64,000 nucleotides of DNA from Nostoc edaphicum CCNP1411 (lineage in GTDB: Bacteria > Cyanobacteriota > Cyanobacteriia > Cyanobacteriales > Nostocaceae). A program made the translations under genes and the position numbers. The DNA is taken from assembly GCF_014023275.1 (NCBI RefSeq), contig NZ_CP054698.1, positions 620,001-684,000 on the forward strand. The letters run 5' to 3'. This document shows, in pieces, positions 61,300 through 64,000 of this stretch (positions within the stretch are counted from its first letter, which is position 1; each line of letters begins with the position of its first letter). A model generated the notes under the pieces. It worked only from the letters and a program-made list of their open reading frames with translations, was not told where the DNA came from and did not search any database.

Positions 61300-61627
61300 A
61301 GTCTTGAGTCCTAAGTCCTGAGTCTGAAGATTGATTCAGACAGACTAGTACCGCAAGGCGGAATTCAAAATTTAAAATTCAAAATTCAAAATGAATACAG
61401 CGTAAGAGTTTCGTTGATTTTGAAGAGGTGGTTAATTTACGCCGTGTTGTACTAGTGAGAAACTAGTAACTGAGTTTATTCAAGGACTGGGGAGAAGTGG
61501 GCAAGGGGAGCAGAGGAGCAGGGGGAGAATAACAAATAACAAATAACAAATAACAAATGACCAATGACAAATGACAAATGACCAATGACAAATGACCAAT
61601 GACTAACTAAATATTGGAGAGAGGAAT
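61300..61627. repeat. Intergenic stretch with TAACAAA/TGACCAA heptamer array
   Basis: AATTCAA-type repeats lie near 61360-61392. A run of AACAAAT units passing into TGACCAA/TGACAAA units (61529-61603) matches the array at 28618-28682. GGAGAGAGG (61615-61623) just after is the ribosome-binding site for the next gene. No other gene. Confidence 0.8.
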
Positions 61628-62476
61628 TTGAAAAATCAGCAATTTGGTAATTGGCAAACCACAGTTTTGGGAATTGTGTTAGCAATACTAGTGATTATTG
61701 GGCTAAATTCCTTTATCATTATTAACCCAGGACAAGCAGGAGTAATTAGCATCTTGGGTAAAGCGAGAGATGGCGCTTTATTGGAAGGTATTCACGTGAA
61801 ACCGCCTTTTATCACTGTGATAGATGTGTATGATTTAACAGTGCAAAAATTTGAAGTCCCAGCGGAGAGTTCCACTAAAGATTTGCAAAATTTATCTGCG
61901 AGATTTGCAATTAACTTTCGCCTCGATCCGATAAAGGTAGTTGAAGTTAGAAGGAAGCAAGGAACATTAGAGAATATTGTATCAAAAATCATTGCTCCTC
62001 AGACACAAGAAGCATTTAAAATTGCCGCAGCTAGAAGAACAGTAGAAGAAGCAATTACGAAACGAAGTGAATTGAAAGAAGACTTCGATCAAGCGTTAGG
62101 CGATCGCTTAGACAAATATGGGATAATTGTATTAGATACTAGCGTAGTTGATTTAGCGTTCTCACCAGAATTTGCCAAAGCAGTCGAAGAAAAACAAATT
62201 GCTGAACAACGGGCGCAAAGAGCAGTTTATGTAGCACGTGAAGCTGAACAAGAAGCACAAGCAGACGTTAATCGCGCCAAAGGGAGAGCAGAAGCTCAAA
62301 GACTTTTAGCAGAGACACTCAAAGCCCAAGGAGGACAGTTAGTTCTGCAAAAAGAAGCCATTGAAGCTTGGAAGACTGGCGGCGCTCAGATGCCCAAAGT
62401 CCTGGTTATGGGTAATGACTCAAAAAATGGTGTGCCCTTTATATTCAACCTTGGGAATGTCCAAAATCAACCGTAA
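61628..62476 (+). CDS. Prohibitin-family (SPFH/band 7) protein
   Basis: A 282-residue protein with one N-terminal hydrophobic helix (about residues 9-32), then the prohibitin domain: IINPGQAGVISILGKARDGA, LLEGIHVKPPFITVIDVYDL, FRLDPIKVVEVRRKQG and IAPQTQEAFKIAAARRTVEE. A long helix follows (AEEKQIAEQRAQRAVYVARE-type). The family forms membrane ring complexes. The start is TTG: it follows GGAGAGAGG closely and no ATG lies nearby in frame. Confidence 0.9.
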   Translation: MKNQQFGNWQTTVLGIVLAILVIIGLNSFIIINPGQAGVISILGKARDGALLEGIHVKPPFITVIDVYDLTVQKFEVPAESSTKDLQNLSARFAINFRLDPIKVVEVRRKQGTLENIVSKIIAPQTQEAFKIAAARRTVEEAITKRSELKEDFDQALGDRLDKYGIIVLDTSVVDLAFSPEFAKAVEEKQIAEQRAQRAVYVAREAEQEAQADVNRAKGRAEAQRLLAETLKAQGGQLVLQKEAIEAWKTGGAQMPKVLVMGNDSKNGVPFIFNLGNVQNQP

Positions 62477-62993
62477 AAGGGAAGTGGGCATGAGATAACA
62501 AGGTCTAAAATTATGGAGTTTGCTCTGACCTCAGACAAATTCTACAATACATTGGACTATTCCCAATTCAAAATCTAAAATCCAAAATGGGATAAGTTGG
62601 GCTAGTACAGGTTGGTGTAAATAAACCTACTATTTCATTACAGCCAGAAAGCCCGGAATTAAAGCATGAGTGACGAATGGCACTAAGAAAAGCCCAAAGA
62701 CTTATTGTATCCTCGTTCCCAGCCTCTAGGCTGGGAACTAGTTCCGAGAGGCTCTGCCTCTTGTCAAGCTATGGAGGCGGAGCCTCCGAGAATTGTTTCC
62801 CAGCCTGGAGGCTAGGAACCAGTTGAGGCAAGGGCTGTATCTTAACTTAATGCCATTCGCATGAGTGACTTTTGACCCTTCGACTCCTTTCGACTGCGCT
62901 CAAGGCAAGTCGCTCAGGGTCAAACTTCCGCCTTGCGGTAGTAGCCCCAACTCAAACACCACAGAAAAACCAACCAGATAATAGTCGAAGTTT
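62477..62993. other. Intergenic stretch with two repeat elements
   Basis: 62712-62825 is a third copy of the GTTCCCAG element. About 62870-62930 is another repeat, TTTTGACCCTTCGACTCC to GTCGCTCAGGGTCAAA, which forms an imperfect inverted repeat. No gene. Confidence 0.6.
62712..62825. repeat. GTTCCCAG palindromic repeat element, copy 3
   Basis: CTCGTTCCCAGCCTCTAGGC with GGGAAC, GAGAGGCTCTGCCTC, GGAGGCGGAGCCTCC, and a final TTCCCAGCCTGGAGGC with AGGAAC. It consists of several nested hairpins and matches copies at about 49290-49400 and 56280-56375. Confidence 0.75.
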
Positions 62994-63410
62994 ATGTCAA
63001 CCCCTAATCCTCAGAATCTCACCGCCGAAGAAGCGAAAAAATTACTGAACAAATTCAACTGTCTAGACATTGCCCCTATCCTCAACTCATCAGAAAAAGT
63101 TGTAGTTCGTAATGCCTTAATTTTGCTCACCAAGCTTACTGATTACCAAATATTAGGAATTTGTGCAGATACAGCAGAAGAAGGAATATTGGCAATGAAA
63201 ACCTATTCTCTGGCTTTGGGTTATGAACCACCAAATAATTTACTGACACCCGAAGGCCCAGTTTATATCAAATTAAATGGTAAAAATGGCTTATGTTATC
63301 TTGATTCCTATGATGGACATCATCGTGGCGTATTAGTATCTTGCCAGTCTTATGACGAAGATGGAATCAACGAAATGTATGGACACCTTCCCTTGGACTT
63401 ATTTGTATAG
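62994..63410 (+). CDS. DUF1824 family protein
   Basis: A 138-residue cyanobacterial protein: LTAEEAKKLLNKFNCLDIAP, LLTKLTDYQILGICADTAEE, GYEPPNNLLTPEGPVYIKLN and DSYDGHHRGVLVSCQSYDED are typical of DUF1824. No catalytic motif is recognised. It precedes an ABC-F gene on the same strand by 71 bp. Confidence 0.82.
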   Translation: MSTPNPQNLTAEEAKKLLNKFNCLDIAPILNSSEKVVVRNALILLTKLTDYQILGICADTAEEGILAMKTYSLALGYEPPNNLLTPEGPVYIKLNGKNGLCYLDSYDGHHRGVLVSCQSYDEDGINEMYGHLPLDLFV

Positions 63411-63481
63411 AATTCGACAATGTAGGTAAGGTATTTACCTTACCTACTCACTAATGAAAAATAATTAATGACTTCAATCTT

Positions 63482-64000
63482 ATGAGTATTATTACACTAC
63501 AATCAGTCAAAAAAGACTTTGGCATCAAGGAAATTTTAAAAGATGCTAGCTTTAGCCTTGATGCTACCGATAAAGTTGGATTAATTGGTACTAACGGTTC
63601 TGGCAAATCAACCTTATTAAAAATGATCGCTGGGTTAGAATCCATTGATAGCGGTCAAATTTTAATTAACTCCGGTTCTAAAATTATCTACTTACCGCAG
63701 CTGCCAGATTTAGATGAAAATCATACAGTTTTAGAGCAAGTTTTCGCTGACAGTGGCGAACATACGACTTTAGTACGCGAGTATGAAGAACTTTCTGATA
63801 AATTGGTTCACTATCCAGATGATAGTCAACTCATGTCTCGCCTTTCTGTGGTGATGCAACGGATGGATACGAGTGGTGCTTGGGAATTAGAAACTAATGC
63901 CAAAATCATCCTCACCAAATTAGGAATTTCTGACTTTGATGCCAAGATAAGTACTTTATCTGGGGGCTATCGCAAGCGCATTGCTTTAGCATCAGCTTTG
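63482..64000 (+). CDS. ABC-F family ATP-binding protein, 3'-truncated by window edge
   Basis: The frame opens with ATG at 63482 and runs to the window end (173 residues seen). Walker A GTNGSGKST and the signature LSGGYRKR are visible with no membrane segments. ITLQSVKKDFGIKEILKDAS is a typical ABC-F N-terminus, and the second ATPase domain must lie beyond the edge. ABC-F proteins act on ribosomes, in translation or antibiotic protection. Confidence 0.88.
   Translation, partial: MSIITLQSVKKDFGIKEILKDASFSLDATDKVGLIGTNGSGKSTLLKMIAGLESIDSGQILINSGSKIIYLPQLPDLDENHTVLEQVFADSGEHTTLVREYEELSDKLVHYPDDSQLMSRLSVVMQRMDTSGAWELETNAKIILTKLGISDFDAKISTLSGGYRKRIALASAL

Overview
The window looks like chromosomal DNA of a filamentous, heterocyst-forming cyanobacterium of the Nostoc/Anabaena group. 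The evidence is the mix of cyanobacterial families (PxcA, CrtR, CcmK3/CcmK4, a HetZ-family protein, CYP110-type P450, DUF3086, DUF3119, DUF3134, DUF1824), the many HIP1-type GCGATCGC octamers, and heptameric short tandem repeats between genes (GTGCTGA, TGACCAA and AATTCAA types) that are typical of heterocystous genomes. No rRNA or tRNA gene was recognised.

Layout. 1-8.7 kb: the end of an MBOAT/SGNH O-acetylation pair, a DUF202 membrane protein, a RecB/UvrD-like helicase-related protein, the proton-extrusion protein PxcA, lytic transglycosylase MltA, DUF3134 and an orphan gene. 9.4-15.3 kb: a 1348-residue FG-GAP beta-propeller protein built from a nearly identical 1479-bp internal duplication, then a PstS-like phosphate-binding protein. 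15.3-17 kb: mostly non-coding, with remnants of two insertion-sequence types. 17-27.7 kb: a same-strand cluster with the order and protein features of a type IV secretion (VirB-like) apparatus: VirB2/B3-like, VirB4 ATPase, B5-like, B6-like, two B8-like, B10-like and B9-like. No VirB11, VirD4 or relaxase is in the window. 27.7-34 kb: housekeeping genes (PlsY, DUF3086, DUF3119, MlaE permease, SppA, AroH).

34.3-39.3 kb: a two-gene unit whose reading frames overlap by 4 bp. It encodes a Ser/Thr kinase-SF1 helicase fusion and a winged-helix/coiled-coil/PLD-family protein. This is the best candidate in the window for an undescribed defence-type system. 39.5-48.5 kb: CrtR, pyruvate kinase, an M61 peptidase, a Crp-family regulator, a PilB/GspE-like protein without an ATPase core, and a HetZ-family protein. 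48.5-49.9 kb is non-coding and holds nested palindromic elements.

49.9-59.4 kb contains a loose set of carboxysome-related genes: ccmK3-ccmK4, a ParA/coiled-coil pair resembling the McdA/McdB carboxysome-positioning system, and further on a CcmS-like gene. Between them lie an alpha/beta hydrolase, an AT-rich acyltransferase, a P450, a hexapeptide acetyltransferase and a higBA toxin-antitoxin pair. The higB-higA gap holds three degenerate CRISPR-type repeats at 77-bp spacing. 59.4-64 kb: an ABC exporter, a prohibitin-family protein, DUF1824 and the start of an ABC-F ATPase that runs off the window.

Housekeeping calls are firm. The T4SS subunit assignments other than VirB4 and VirB10 rest on gene order, membrane topology and short motifs rather than on alignments. 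The defence, carboxysome-positioning and CRISPR-like interpretations are inferences, each given with a test.
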